A stretch of DNA of 64,000 nt from Herminiimonas sp. (GTDB taxonomy: Bacteria; Pseudomonadota; Gammaproteobacteria; Burkholderiales; Burkholderiaceae_D). The first letter of the stretch is position 1, and each line of letters opens with the position of its first letter. The position numbers and the translations under genes were made by a program. Positions 35,058 through 44,713 of this stretch are shown here, in pieces. The DNA is taken from positions 1 to 64,000 of the forward strand of contig JAQGMR010000068.1 of assembly GCA_028292265.1 (NCBI GenBank). Direction: 5' to 3'. The notes under the pieces were generated by a model. It ran no database searches. It was not told the DNA's origin and was given only the letters and a program-made list of their open reading frames with translations.

Positions 35058-36326
35058 TTAGACGCAGCTCACCGTCTCGTCTTCTGGTACCTGGCTGGTT
35101 ATGGCGCGCGTTTCCTCTTGCGTCTTCAAGCAAAGGCCGGCAAGAAGGCAGACCATGAAGGCGTAGAACGCAATGCCGAGATGGTGCGCAAACATGACTT
35201 GAGACAGGCCGAAGTCGAGGTAGCACAGGACCAGCATGATGCCGGCGAGTGCGTAGGGATTGTGCCGCTCGCCGGCATCAAGATTGCGAATAAAAAAGCG
35301 CAGCGGAAGAAGGTAAAACATGATCAGCCCGGCAAGTCCGATGATGCCTTGGGTCGCCATCACTTCGAGAATTTCGTTGTGGGCATGGTTGAAGCCGGCG
35401 ATGGAGGGGCTGACCTGTCCGCGATTTTCGAGTTCCTTGATGCTAAGGCTGAAGTTGTATTTACCGACACCGAATACGGGATGCTCGCGAAACGCCAGGG
35501 ATGCCGCCTTCCACATTTCCAGACGGGCGCCAGTGGGCGTATTGGCGACGTTCGCTTCAAAATAATTGCGTGCTTCGACAAACACCCTTTCGCTGCGCAG
35601 AGCAACCTGGGTGGCGGGGATGAAGAATGCGGCCACCAGAAGAATCATCCCGCTTGCGGCAACCAGCATGGATTTGCCGCGCGACTTCTTTTTGTCGTAC
35701 ACATAAAGCGGGATAGCCGAAAGGATCATGGCGATCCACCCTCCGCGCGAACCGGAAAGAATGGACGTTAGAACGCCGCAGAAGAAGGCGAAGTAGGGCA
35801 GCCAGAAAGACCTGCGCCGAATGAATTCTCCGCGTGACGCGAGTGCCATGAGTCCAAGCGCGAGGCCGATATCGCCGAAAAGAATCTCGAGGGTAAAACC
35901 GCGCGCCCTGGGCAAGTCGAGAGCGAAATGTTGAAACAGACTGAGCGCTGCCGCCCCTATCGCGCCAGCGAAGACGCCATACCAGAGCCAGTCAGATGAA
36001 AACCGCGCTCGCGCCAGCAAGGGCAGAAAAAGCAGCGCAATCATGATGCGAATCGGGTAATCGAGTGCGTTCCATCCGAGCGAAAAAAACAGGGTGGACC
36101 CGATGGCGATCATCAGGTCGGCCGATATGGCAAGCACCACCCACTTCGCTTCGCAAAAGATGCGGCGCAAGCCTGTGTCGACAAGGCTCCAGAGACCAAC
36201 AACCAGAAGTACTGCTTCAATCAGCCCCATCCCGCGCGGCGTTGTAATCGCCACGGCGGGGAACAGGAAAATCAGGAATATGCTGCCCCATGTGCGAACA
36301 CGGTCAGGGATTTGTTTTACTTGCAT
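35058..36326 (-). CDS. O-antigen ligase/polymerase (Wzy_C) family membrane protein
   Basis: A 422-aa inner-membrane protein with about ten helices. The Wzy_C region includes LTSILSGSRGGWIAMILS, a periplasmic loop with FREHPVFGVGKYNF, and GFNHAHNEILEVMATQG, the last holding the conserved His of WaaL/PglL-type enzymes. It transfers or polymerises undecaprenyl-linked glycans; LPS ligation, O-antigen polymerisation and protein O-glycosylation cannot be distinguished by sequence. It stands alone here, 5 kb from the pilin modules. Confidence 0.85.
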   Translation of the reverse strand: MQVKQIPDRVRTWGSIFLIFLFPAVAITTPRGMGLIEAVLLVVGLWSLVDTGLRRIFCEAKWVVLAISADLMIAIGSTLFFSLGWNALDYPIRIMIALLFLPLLARARFSSDWLWYGVFAGAIGAAALSLFQHFALDLPRARGFTLEILFGDIGLALGLMALASRGEFIRRRSFWLPYFAFFCGVLTSILSGSRGGWIAMILSAIPLYVYDKKKSRGKSMLVAASGMILLVAAFFIPATQVALRSERVFVEARNYFEANVANTPTGARLEMWKAASLAFREHPVFGVGKYNFSLSIKELENRGQVSPSIAGFNHAHNEILEVMATQGIIGLAGLIMFYLLPLRFFIRNLDAGERHNPYALAGIMLVLCYLDFGLSQVMFAHHLGIAFYAFMVCLLAGLCLKTQEETRAITSQVPEDETVSCV

Positions 36327-36426
36327 TTACTCTTTCAGATGGTGACCCACCAGGGGCGAGAGACTTGCTCCTCGCCGCATGCCATGTAGGAAAGCCGGCT
36401 CCTGGAGGTAGACCAACGGGCCTTCC

Positions 36427-36627
36427 TTAGTGCCCTCGAAGCGAGGTTCCGGGCTTGACGCGATACACCGTGCCGCAGTACGGGCACTTCGCTTCGCCGT
36501 TGGAAGCCATGTCGAGGAACACGCGCGGATGGGACGACCAGATCGGCATGGACGGATTGGGGCAGTAGGCCGGCAGGTCCGCCTCGCCGAGTTCCACGAA
36601 ACTCATCTTGCTGGGCACTTCACTCAT
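36427..36627 (-). CDS. Small CHCC-type zinc-finger protein
   Basis: A 66-aa protein with zinc ligands Cys (LPAYCPNPS), His (SSHPRVFLD) and the pair in AKCPYCGTVYRV, the CHCC zinc-finger arrangement shared with the mitochondrial complex I subunit NDUFS6. The bacterial function is unknown. It lies 26 bp after ilvE on the same strand, a conserved pairing in betaproteobacteria, so it is probably co-transcribed. Confidence 0.9.
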   Translation of the reverse strand: MSEVPSKMSFVELGEADLPAYCPNPSMPIWSSHPRVFLDMASNGEAKCPYCGTVYRVKPGTSLRGH

Positions 36628-36653
36628 TCAACGCTCCGGTTGCGGCTTGCCTG

Positions 36654-37574
36654 TCAGACCAGGGTAAGCCAATGGCGGTACTGCGGCGCCTTGCCGGCAA
36701 CCACATCAAAGAACAGATTCTGCAAGCGCTCCGTAACCGGACCGCGGCGGCCTTCGCCGATCTGGCGGTTGTCCAGCTCACGTATAGGCGTAATTTCTGC
36801 GGCGGTTCCAGTAAAAAACGCTTCGTCACTGCAGTACATCTCGTCGCGCGTGATGCGCTTCTCAATCACCTCAATACCAAGGTCGCGCGCCATGGTCAGC
36901 ACCGCGTCGCGGGTAATGCCGTCGAGGCAAGACGCGAGGTCCGGCGTGAACAACTTGCCGTTCCGGACAACGAAGACGTTTTCGCCGGAGCCTTCAGAAA
37001 CATAGCCGTCGGTATCGAGCAGCAGCGCCTCGTCATAGCCGTCGGTCAATGCCTCCTGGTTGGCGAGAATGGAGTTGATGTAATAGCCGCAGGCCTTGGC
37101 ACGCACCAGCGAAACATTGACATGATGGCGCGCGAAGGATGAGGTCTTGACGCGGATTCCCTTGATGATGCCTTCCTCGCCAAGGTAGGCTCCCCACGGC
37201 CACGCGGCGATGGCGCAATGGATGGTGTTGCCGCGCGCAGCCACGCCCATCTTCTCGGAGCCCACCCAGACCAGCGGCCGCAGGTAGCAGCTTTCGAGCT
37301 GGTTGGCGCGCACCACTTCCTTTTGCGCCGCGATGATGGTTTCGAGGTCCCAGGGAATCGTCATCTGGAAGATCTTGGCCGAATTGAAAAGTCGCTGGGT
37401 GTGTTCGCGCAGGCGGAAGATTGCCGTACCCTCGGCGGTCTTGTAGGCACGCACGCCTTCGAAAACACCCATGCCATAGTGCAGCGTATGCGTAAGAACG
37501 TGCACGGTCGCTTCTCGCCACTCGACCAATGCGCCATCCTTCCAGATCTTTCCATCCCGGTCTGCCATGGACAT
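36654..37574 (-). CDS. ilvE: Branched-chain amino acid aminotransferase
   Basis: IlvE performs the PLP-dependent last step of valine, leucine and isoleucine synthesis. The 306-aa class IV aminotransferase has KIWKDGALVEWREATVHVL, HTLHYGMGVFEGVRAY, the PLP Lys in SLVRAKACGYYINSILA, EALLLDTDGYVSEGSGENVF and the C-terminal FFTGTAAEITPI. ATG 37574 is used (ATG 37568 is possible). It is divergent from azlCD, which export branched-chain amino acids, so the neighbourhood is functionally coherent. Confidence 0.96.
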   Translation of the reverse strand: MSMADRDGKIWKDGALVEWREATVHVLTHTLHYGMGVFEGVRAYKTAEGTAIFRLREHTQRLFNSAKIFQMTIPWDLETIIAAQKEVVRANQLESCYLRPLVWVGSEKMGVAARGNTIHCAIAAWPWGAYLGEEGIIKGIRVKTSSFARHHVNVSLVRAKACGYYINSILANQEALTDGYDEALLLDTDGYVSEGSGENVFVVRNGKLFTPDLASCLDGITRDAVLTMARDLGIEVIEKRITRDEMYCSDEAFFTGTAAEITPIRELDNRQIGEGRRGPVTERLQNLFFDVVAGKAPQYRHWLTLV

Positions 37575-37747
37575 GTCGCGTCTCCAGATCACTATTTCAA
37601 AAGGGAAGATTTTAACGGATTCAACGGTCGCGAGGCTTACTCGATAGAATATTGGGCCAAACAAATGCGCGGAAAAGTGTCACATCGACGCCGTTTCCTG
37701 GCCTGTTTCCAGCAAGTCGACGCAAGGCCGCACCGAAGCTTATTTTA

Positions 37748-38512
37748 ATGACATCTAACGCACCTACCGCCTCCCGGGCGGGATCACCACAGACAGAAAG
37801 ATCCGCCTTCCACGAGGCGCTTGTCCAATCCGCTGGCACCATGCCAGGGATTGTCGCCTGGGGCGTGGTAACCGGCATGGCCATGGTGAAGAGCGGGCTG
37901 ACATTGTGGCAGGCGCTCGGCATGACCTTCATTGTCTTTGGCGGCTCGGCGCAACTTGCGGCTTTGCCGCTGATCGCGATGCATTCGCCACCCGCCCTGA
38001 TCTTTCTGACGGCACTGATGGTCAACCTTCGCTTCCTGATTTTTTCGGCCGCCGTTGCGCCGCATTTTGCGCATCTGACATGGCCGCGGCGGGTCTGGTA
38101 TGGCTACTTCAATGCCGACGTCACGATGGCCTTTTTCCCGCAGCGTTTCCCCGATGCTGCTTCCGCGCCGGCCGGCAAGCTCGGCTATTTTTGCGGCGTC
38201 AGCTACTCGAATTGGGTGGCATGGCAGCTCGGTTCCGTGACGGGCATTCTGCTCGCCGGCGCCATTCCGGATCAGTGGGGTATCGGCTTCGCCGGAACGC
38301 TGGCGCTGCTGGCAATTACCATCCCGCTCATCATCAATCTGCCTGCCCTGGTGGGCGTGGTGGTGGCCTCCGTTGTCGGCGTGCTGGGCGCCAGTTTTCC
38401 GTATCGCCTCGGGCTGCTACTCGCAATCGTGCTGGGCATGACGGCGGCAATGATGGTGGATTCGGTGCTGGACCAGGATAGCGACGATCGCCGCAGAGAG
38501 GATGCGGCATGA
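37748..38512 (+). CDS. azlC: AzlC-family branched-chain amino acid exporter, large subunit
   Basis: A 254-aa inner-membrane protein. Family blocks are FHEALVQSAGTMPGIVAWGV, FIVFGGSAQLAALPLI and LTALMVNLRFLIFSAAVAPH, followed by several helices. AzlC with AzlD forms a branched-chain amino acid efflux system. ATG 37748 is chosen because earlier in-frame starts lie in the divergent promoter region. The stop overlaps the azlD start by 4 bp (ATGA). The gene is divergent from ilvE. Confidence 0.9.
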   Translation: MTSNAPTASRAGSPQTERSAFHEALVQSAGTMPGIVAWGVVTGMAMVKSGLTLWQALGMTFIVFGGSAQLAALPLIAMHSPPALIFLTALMVNLRFLIFSAAVAPHFAHLTWPRRVWYGYFNADVTMAFFPQRFPDAASAPAGKLGYFCGVSYSNWVAWQLGSVTGILLAGAIPDQWGIGFAGTLALLAITIPLIINLPALVGVVVASVVGVLGASFPYRLGLLLAIVLGMTAAMMVDSVLDQDSDDRRREDAA

Positions 38513-38898
38513 TGGCCGTCAGCAGCGCAATGACGAACGCGGTGTCCAGCGCAATGACTACCGCAACTACTGCAATGACCAGTGGCGATATCTGGCTGAC
38601 GATTTTCCTGATGGGCGTGGCGACCGTCTTCACGCGCTGCCTGATGTTCCTGCTTGGCAGCCGGGTGCAATTGCCGGTACGGCTGCAGCATGCGCTGCGC
38701 TATGCGCCTGCTGCCGCGCTGGCGGCGATCGTCGTGCCCGATCTGGTCCTGACCGGCGGGCCGCCGGTATTTGCCGGCTTGAATGCGAAAGTGCTCGCCG
38801 GTGCTGCGACAGTTGCGTTCTACCTCGCTACCCGGCATCTGCTGGCGACGATCATCGCCGGCATGGCTGTCTTTGCGGGAATCCGCTTTCTGATTTAG
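38509..38898 (+). CDS. azlD: AzlD-family branched-chain amino acid exporter, small subunit
   Basis: A 129-aa membrane protein with four helices and the AzlD blocks IWLTIFLMGVATVFTRCLMF, LRYAPAAALAAIVVPDLVL and FYLATRHLLATIIAGMAVFA. The first 25 residues are a Ser/Ala/Met/Thr-rich low-complexity stretch with repeated SSAMT, so an internal Met (for example the one before TSGDIWL) could be the real start. It is translationally coupled to azlC. Confidence 0.9.
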   Translation: MMAVSSAMTNAVSSAMTTATTAMTSGDIWLTIFLMGVATVFTRCLMFLLGSRVQLPVRLQHALRYAPAAALAAIVVPDLVLTGGPPVFAGLNAKVLAGAATVAFYLATRHLLATIIAGMAVFAGIRFLI

Positions 38899-39051
38899 CG
38901 GGACAGGGCCGATTCCTGAGTCAAAGCCATCGCCGTTTCGAGAGGCGTCAAGCACCCAGCCCGTCCAAAAAACGCGAGGGTGGCCCTACTCGGTGCGGTA
39001 AAATACCCGTTTTTATTTTAACCACACACCCTCTGGATTTCGGTGCTAACA

Positions 39052-40248
39052 ATGCAATTTATCCGACTGAGTGACCTGGTAGAGCAAGGCAAACTGCGCG
39101 GCAAGCGAGTCTTTATCCGGGCCGACCTGAACGTGCCGCAAGACGACGCCGGGCACATCACCGAAGACACGCGCATCCGTGCCTCTGTCCCGGCGATTCG
39201 CATGGCGCTCGACGCGGGCGCGGCGGTCATGGTGACTTCCCATCTCGGCCGCCCAACCGAAGGCGAGTTCAAACCCGAAGACAGCCTCGCGCCGGTCGCC
39301 CTGCGGCTCGCCGAGCTTCTCGGACAAGGCGTGGAGCTCAAGCGTGACTGGGTCGATGGCGTCGAGGTGGCGCCTGGTCAGGTGGTCCTGCTGGAAAACT
39401 GCCGTGTCAACAAGGGCGAGAAAAAGAATAGCGATGAACTGGCGCGCAAAATGGCGGCGCTGTGCGACGTCTACGTCAACGACGCATTCGGCACCGCGCA
39501 TCGGGCCGAGGCAACCACGCACGGCATCGCAAAGTTCGCCCCAGTAGCCTGCGCCGGCCCGCTGCTTGCCGCTGAACTCGATGCACTGGGCCGCGCCCTC
39601 CACGCGCCAGCGCGACCGCTGGTCGCAATCGTCGCCGGCTCGAAGGTATCCACCAAACTCAGCATTCTCAAGACGCTGGCCGACAAGGTAGACAACCTCA
39701 TCGTGGGTGGCGGCATTGCCAACACCTTCATGCTGGCGTCGGGCCTCCAGATCGGCAAATCGCTGGCCGAACCGGACCTTGTCAACGATGCCAAGACCAT
39801 CATCGACGTGATGTCGCGACGCGGCGCCTCGGTGCCGATTCCGGTGGACGTGGTGTGTGCCAAAGAGTTTTCAGCGCAAGCCGCGGCCACCACGAAGCTG
39901 GTGGCCGATGTGACAGACGATGACCTGATACTGGATATCGGTCCCGAAACCTCAGCGATTCTCGCGCGCCAGATTGCCGCGGCCGGCACGATTGTCTGGA
40001 ATGGCCCGGTGGGCGTCTTTGAATTCGACCAGTTCGCCGGCGGTACTAAAACGCTGGCCGAAGCCATTGCAGGCTCAAAAGCTTTTTCTATCGCTGGTGG
40101 CGGCGATACGCTGGCCGCCATCGCCAAGTACCAGATCACCGACCGCATTGGGTACATCTCGACGGGCGGCGGCGCCTTCCTGGAATTCCTCGAAGGGAAG
40201 ACGCTTCCCGCGGTCGAGATCCTGCAGCAGCGCGCCGCCGGGGCCTGA
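39052..40248 (+). CDS. pgk: Phosphoglycerate kinase
   Basis: Pgk interconverts 1,3-bisphosphoglycerate and 3-phosphoglycerate with ATP formation. The 398-aa length is typical. Markers are [90 protein letters not shown] and [19 protein letters not shown] 39052 starts at the family position; an earlier GTG is in frame. A TAAAAT-type -10 sequence lies near 38999. It is followed by pyk and fba, a glycolytic cluster. Confidence 0.98.
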   Translation: MQFIRLSDLVEQGKLRGKRVFIRADLNVPQDDAGHITEDTRIRASVPAIRMALDAGAAVMVTSHLGRPTEGEFKPEDSLAPVALRLAELLGQGVELKRDWVDGVEVAPGQVVLLENCRVNKGEKKNSDELARKMAALCDVYVNDAFGTAHRAEATTHGIAKFAPVACAGPLLAAELDALGRALHAPARPLVAIVAGSKVSTKLSILKTLADKVDNLIVGGGIANTFMLASGLQIGKSLAEPDLVNDAKTIIDVMSRRGASVPIPVDVVCAKEFSAQAAATTKLVADVTDDDLILDIGPETSAILARQIAAAGTIVWNGPVGVFEFDQFAGGTKTLAEAIAGSKAFSIAGGGDTLAAIAKYQITDRIGYISTGGGAFLEFLEGKTLPAVEILQQRAAGA

Positions 40249-40284
40249 GAGCCATCGCGCCGATCACTCCACAGAAGGATCAGC

Positions 40285-41718
40285 ATGCAAAGAGCCACAA
40301 AAATTGTAGCAACCATCGGTCCGGCCTCAAGCGATATCGAAACGCTGACCCGGATGGTCCAGGCGGGCGTGGACGTGGTGCGTCTGAACTTTTCACATGG
40401 CAAGGCGCAGGACCATATCGACCGTGCCCGCATGGTGCGCGAAGTGGCCGCCAGTTGCGGCCGCGAGGTCGCGATCATGGCGGACCTGCAAGGCCCGAAA
40501 ATTCGTGTCGGCAGATTCGAAAACGGCAAGGTCCAGCTCACCAAGGGCGCAACCTTCATCCTTGATGCCGCCTGCGAATTGGGCAACCAGGAGCAGGTCG
40601 GACTGGACTACAAGGAGCTCCCGCGCGACCTCAAGGTTGGCGACGTTCTCCTGCTTAACGACGGCTTGATTGTGCTGGTGGTTGATCAGGTTCGGGGCAG
40701 CGCCATTTACACCACGGTCAGGGTGGGCGGCGAACTGTCCAACAACAAGGGCATCAATCGCCAGGGTGGCGGGCTGACCGCGGCCGCCTTGACCGGCAAG
40801 GACATGGACGACATAAAGACCGCCATGAGCTTCAAGGCAGACTATGTCGCGGTCTCGTTTCCCAAGAGCGCCACCGACATGGAAATGGCTCGCCAGCTGG
40901 CCAATATTGCAGGCGAGCCGTGGAACCACAGGCCGCAGATGATTGCAAAAATCGAGCGCGCCGAAGCGATTCCCGCGCTGCAAGAGATCCTCGACAGTTC
41001 AGACGGCATCATGGTCGCCCGTGGCGACCTGGCGGTAGAAGTTGGCAATGCCGCCGTGCCGGCGCTGCAAAAGCGCATGATCCGCATGGCGCGCCAGTCG
41101 AACAAGCTAACTATCACCGCGACGCAAATGATGGAGTCCATGATCGTCAATGCGGTGCCCACGCGCGCCGAAGTGTCTGACGTGGCCAATGCCGTGCTGG
41201 ATGGCACCGATGCGGTCATGACGTCCGCCGAAACCGCTTCGGGACGTTATCCCGTGGAAACCGTTGAGGCGATGGCGGCAATCTGCCTTGAAGCTGAAAA
41301 ATCCGAGGACTTTCGGCTGGATGCGGACTTCCTCAATGTCACCTTTACCCGCATTGATCAGTCGATCGCGTACGGGGCGCTGTTTACCGCCTACCACCTG
41401 CGGGTCAAGGCCATCGTGGCGCTCACCGAGTCCGGCTCGACCGCGCTCTGGATGAGCCGTCATAACATCGACATTCCGATCTTTGCCATGACGCCGGTGC
41501 TGGCCACCCAGCGCAAGGCAACGCTCTACCGCAATGTCACCACGATGGAGCTGGTGCAGTCGCCGGACCGGGAACAAGTGTTGAAAGCGGCAGAAGACTT
41601 GCTATTGGCTAAAGGTATTGTGCGCAAAGGTGACATGATTGTCGTCACCTGGGGTGAGCCGATGGGTCAGGTCGGCGGCACCAATGCGTTGAAGATCATG
41701 AAGGTTGGTGAGCATTAA
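40285..41718 (+). CDS. pyk: Pyruvate kinase
   Basis: Converts phosphoenolpyruvate and ADP to pyruvate and ATP. The 477-aa protein has ATKIVATIGPASSDIETLTR, VDVVRLNFSHGKAQDH, MADLQGPKIRVGRF, the catalytic MIAKIERAEAIPAL block, GIMVARGDLAVEVG, and ATQMMESMIVNAVPTRAEVSD; the C-terminal allosteric domain is complete. It lies 36 bp after pgk, probably on the same transcript. Confidence 0.98.
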   Translation: MQRATKIVATIGPASSDIETLTRMVQAGVDVVRLNFSHGKAQDHIDRARMVREVAASCGREVAIMADLQGPKIRVGRFENGKVQLTKGATFILDAACELGNQEQVGLDYKELPRDLKVGDVLLLNDGLIVLVVDQVRGSAIYTTVRVGGELSNNKGINRQGGGLTAAALTGKDMDDIKTAMSFKADYVAVSFPKSATDMEMARQLANIAGEPWNHRPQMIAKIERAEAIPALQEILDSSDGIMVARGDLAVEVGNAAVPALQKRMIRMARQSNKLTITATQMMESMIVNAVPTRAEVSDVANAVLDGTDAVMTSAETASGRYPVETVEAMAAICLEAEKSEDFRLDADFLNVTFTRIDQSIAYGALFTAYHLRVKAIVALTESGSTALWMSRHNIDIPIFAMTPVLATQRKATLYRNVTTMELVQSPDREQVLKAAEDLLLAKGIVRKGDMIVVTWGEPMGQVGGTNALKIMKVGEH

Positions 41719-41868
41719 TGCGCACCGCTCCTAAACTGGTTTTTTGTGGCCCGGCACGCCACGCGTCATACCGCGTTGGACCGACCACCGGTCCTTGCTA
41801 GCGGCGAAGGGTTGCAGACAACATGATTTATCAGCGCCTAAACAATTTCTATTAAACGGAGAATCACC

Positions 41869-42933
41869 ATGGCCCTCGTATCCATGCGTCAATTACTGGA
41901 TCATGCCGCTGAACACGGATATGGCTTGCCTGCCTTCAATGTGAACAACCTTGAGCAGGTGTCAGCCATCATGATGGCGGCCGATGAAGTCGGCGCGCCA
42001 GTCATCATGCAGGCTTCGGCCGGAGCCCGGAAATATGCTGGTGAGGCGTTTCTGCGCCACCTGATTGAAGCGGCGGTCGAGGCCTATCCACACATTCCGG
42101 TCGTGATGCACCAGGACCATGGCCAGTCGCCGGCAGTCTGCATGTCAGCGATCAAGTCCGGCTTCACCTCGGTGATGATGGATGGCTCGCTGCAGGAGGA
42201 CGGCAAGTCGGTTGCGAGCTACGATTACAACGTGGAGGTGTCGCGCAAGGTGGTTGAGTTCGCCCACTCCATCGGCATTACGGTTGAAGCAGAACTCGGC
42301 GTGCTGGGTTCGCTCGAAACCATGAAGGGTGACAAGGAAGACGGCCACGGCGCTGAAGGCACCATGACACGCGAACAGTTGCTGACCGACGTCGCGCAGG
42401 CAGCCGACTTTGTTCAACGCACCCACTGTGACGCACTCGCAATTGCTATCGGTACATCGCACGGCGCCTACAAGTTTTCGCGCAAGCCAACTGGCGATAT
42501 TCTGGCGATCGGCCGCATCAAGGAAATCCACGCCCGCATTCCAAACACCCATCTCGTTATGCATGGCTCCTCTTCGGTGCCGCAGGAACTGCTGGCTGAA
42601 ATTCGCGAATTCGGCGGCGACATGAAAGAGACTTATGGCGTGCCGGTCGAGGAAATTCAGGAAGGCATCAAGCATGGCGTACGCAAGATCAATATTGACA
42701 CGGACATCCGCCTTGCCATGACCGGTGCCATCCGACGCTACCTCGCGGAAAACCCGGGCAAGTTCGATCCACGCGATTACTTGAAGCCAGCGCGCGAAGC
42801 GGCCCGCATGGTCTGCAAGGCCCGTTATCTTTCGTTCGGCTGCGAAGGTCAAGCTTCGAAAATCAAGCCGATTCCGCTGGAAAAAATGGCGGAGAAATAC
42901 AAGAAGGGCGAACTCGCCCAGATCGTGCAGTAA
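41869..42933 (+). CDS. fba: Fructose-bisphosphate aldolase, class II
   Basis: A zinc-dependent aldolase, 354 aa, of the Calvin-cycle subtype used for glycolysis/gluconeogenesis in Burkholderiales. Features are [19 protein letters not shown], the zinc-binding [55 protein letters not shown] and [26 protein letters not shown] ribosome site precedes the ATG. The stop TAA is followed in frame by 21 Gln-rich codons (see the separate entry). Confidence 0.98.
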   Translation: MALVSMRQLLDHAAEHGYGLPAFNVNNLEQVSAIMMAADEVGAPVIMQASAGARKYAGEAFLRHLIEAAVEAYPHIPVVMHQDHGQSPAVCMSAIKSGFTSVMMDGSLQEDGKSVASYDYNVEVSRKVVEFAHSIGITVEAELGVLGSLETMKGDKEDGHGAEGTMTREQLLTDVAQAADFVQRTHCDALAIAIGTSHGAYKFSRKPTGDILAIGRIKEIHARIPNTHLVMHGSSSVPQELLAEIREFGGDMKETYGVPVEEIQEGIKHGVRKINIDTDIRLAMTGAIRRYLAENPGKFDPRDYLKPAREAARMVCKARYLSFGCEGQASKIKPIPLEKMAEKYKKGELAQIVQ

Positions 42934-42999
42934 CGGCAGCAGCAACAGAAGCAGAAGCAGCAAGCGCAACAGCAAGCGCAGCAGCGACCGCAGCAGTAA
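42934..42999 (+). repeat. CAG/CAA-rich tract, in frame after the fba stop codon
   Basis: Directly after the fba TAA, 21 sense codons, mostly Gln (CAG, CAA) with a few Lys, Ala and Arg, run in the fba frame to another TAA at 42997-42999. No start codon or ribosome site precedes them. The tract is either a decayed C-terminal extension, a readthrough tail, or a simple trinucleotide repeat. The remaining DNA to purC (43000-43181) shows no gene. Confidence 0.7.
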
Positions 43000-43181
43000 C
43001 AGAGCCGGCACAGCGCGGCTGCGCGGCCGCCGCTGCAAATAAGGCGCCGGGCGCACGTAGCGCCTGGTCCAAACGGCATCGGCCCATCCCCGGACTCTCA
43101 AGACAAGGTTCCGGGCTCAGGCAACAATAACGGCGGCAAGGTGTGGCACAACACCTGCCGCCTTCGACTTTCGGGAGTCGC

Positions 43182-44090
43182 ATGAAGAGTCTTTATCAGT
43201 CCGACATCACGTCGCTGCCGCTACTTGGCCGCGGCAAGGTGCGCGACAATTACGCCGTCGGCGACGACCGCATTCTTATCGTTACGACCGATCGCCTTTC
43301 CGCGTTCGATGTCGTGATGGGCGAGCCGATCCCGGGCAAAGGGTTGGTCCTGAATCAGATGTCGGACTTCTGGTTCGAACGCCTCAAGGACATCGTGCCC
43401 AATCACCTGACCGGCGTCGCGCCGGAATCCGTGGTGCGACCCGAGGAAGCCGCGCAGGTTCGTGGCCGCAGCGTCGTGGCCCGGCGCCTGGAGCCAATCC
43501 TGGTGGAGGCCGTGGTGCGTGGCTATTTGATCGGTTCCGGCTGGAAGGACTACCAGGAGTCCGGCGCAATATGCGGTGTCGCGCTGCCGCGGGGCTTGCG
43601 CCAGGCAGAGAAATTGGCAGAGCCGATCTTCACGCCTGCCGCCAAGGCGGAACTCGGCCACCACGACGAAAACATCCCTTTCGCAGAGATGGAAAAGCGG
43701 ATCGGTACCGATCTCGCCGGGCGCATTCGCGCTATCAGCATCAGCCTGTACAAGGCGGCCGCCGAGTATGCCGCAACGCGCGGCATCATCATCGCCGACA
43801 CCAAGTTCGAGTTTGGCCTGGACAGCAACAACACGCTCTACCTGATGGATGAAGTGCTGACGGCCGATTCGTCACGATTTTGGCCAGCGGACTCGTATGC
43901 GGTTGGCATCTCGCCACCATCCTTCGACAAGCAGTTTGTACGTGACTACCTCGAAACCGTCACTGGCTGGGACAAGACTGCGCCGGCGCCGGCGCTGCCG
44001 CCCGAGGTCATCGACAAAACCGGCTCCAAGTATCGGGAAGCGCTGAAACGCCTGACGGGTCAGGATGTCATGGACGAGGCGTCCTCATGA
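43182..44090 (+). CDS. purC: Phosphoribosylaminoimidazole-succinocarboxamide synthase (SAICAR synthetase)
   Basis: Joins CAIR and aspartate with ATP in purine synthesis. The 302-aa form (longer than the ~237-aa E. coli type) has [64 protein letters not shown] (as [12 protein letters not shown]) and [20 protein letters not shown] 43182 fits the family. The stop overlaps purE by 4 bp, making purC-purE-purK a tightly coupled operon. Confidence 0.97.
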   Translation: MKSLYQSDITSLPLLGRGKVRDNYAVGDDRILIVTTDRLSAFDVVMGEPIPGKGLVLNQMSDFWFERLKDIVPNHLTGVAPESVVRPEEAAQVRGRSVVARRLEPILVEAVVRGYLIGSGWKDYQESGAICGVALPRGLRQAEKLAEPIFTPAAKAELGHHDENIPFAEMEKRIGTDLAGRIRAISISLYKAAAEYAATRGIIIADTKFEFGLDSNNTLYLMDEVLTADSSRFWPADSYAVGISPPSFDKQFVRDYLETVTGWDKTAPAPALPPEVIDKTGSKYREALKRLTGQDVMDEASS

Positions 44091-44713
44091 CCCGGGCGGA
44101 AGGCAAGGAAGGACCGAACCAGGGCGCCAACACAGCACAGGGCGCGGGCCAGGTCGCGGGCCCGGGCGCAGGCCAGGGCGCGGACAAAGCCGCAGGTGCG
44201 GCCAAGACCGCAGGCACGGCCACCGGTAGCGTTGTTCTGGTCGGCGTCGTCATGGGCTCGCTCTCGGATTGGGACGTGATGCAGCATGCCGTCGCCATCC
44301 TCAAGGAATTCGGCATTGCGCATGAGGCGCAAGTCATTTCGGCTCATCGCATGCCGGACCAGCTGTTCGCGTACGCCAACGCCGCGGAAGCGCGCGGACT
44401 GCGTGCCATCATTGCTGGCGCCGGAGGTGCCGCGCACTTGCCCGGCATGATGGCGTCGAAAACCATCGTGCCGGTGCTCGGTGTACCGGTGCCGTCCAAA
44501 TATTTGCGCGGTGAAGATTCGCTGTACTCGATCGTGCAAATGCCCAAGGGCATTCCGGTGGCGACCTTCGCCATTGGCGAAGCGGGCGCCGCCAATGCAG
44601 CATTGACCGCTGTTGCCATGCTGGCGTCAGGCAATCCGGAACTGACGGCCCGTTTGCATGCCTTTCGAGCCGCGCAATCGAGCGCCGCGGCATCCATGCA
44701 AGTCCCGCAATGA
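44087..44713 (+). CDS. purE: 5-(carboxyamino)imidazole ribonucleotide mutase, with N-terminal extension
   Basis: PurE moves the carboxyl group of N5-CAIR to C4 in purine synthesis. The core begins near residue 50 with [17 protein letters not shown] and has [32 protein letters not shown] and [20 protein letters not shown]. The protein is 208 aa against the usual ~165; the extra ~45 N-terminal residues are Gly/Ala/Gln-rich and repetitive (GAGQ, AAG). The coupled start (ATGA overlap with purC) supports the long form, but GTG codons nearer the core (for example 44248) are possible starts. Confidence 0.94.
   Translation: MTRAEGKEGPNQGANTAQGAGQVAGPGAGQGADKAAGAAKTAGTATGSVVLVGVVMGSLSDWDVMQHAVAILKEFGIAHEAQVISAHRMPDQLFAYANAAEARGLRAIIAGAGGAAHLPGMMASKTIVPVLGVPVPSKYLRGEDSLYSIVQMPKGIPVATFAIGEAGAANAALTAVAMLASGNPELTARLHAFRAAQSSAAASMQVPQ

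Noticed and set aside
39471..40586. 371-codon minus-strand open frame
   Set aside because: Antisense to pgk and pyk, with Ser/Ala/Arg-rich shadow composition.
42145..43101. 318-codon minus-strand open frame with a Leu-rich start
   Set aside because: Antisense to fba; the Leu run is only the complement of the CAG-rich tract.
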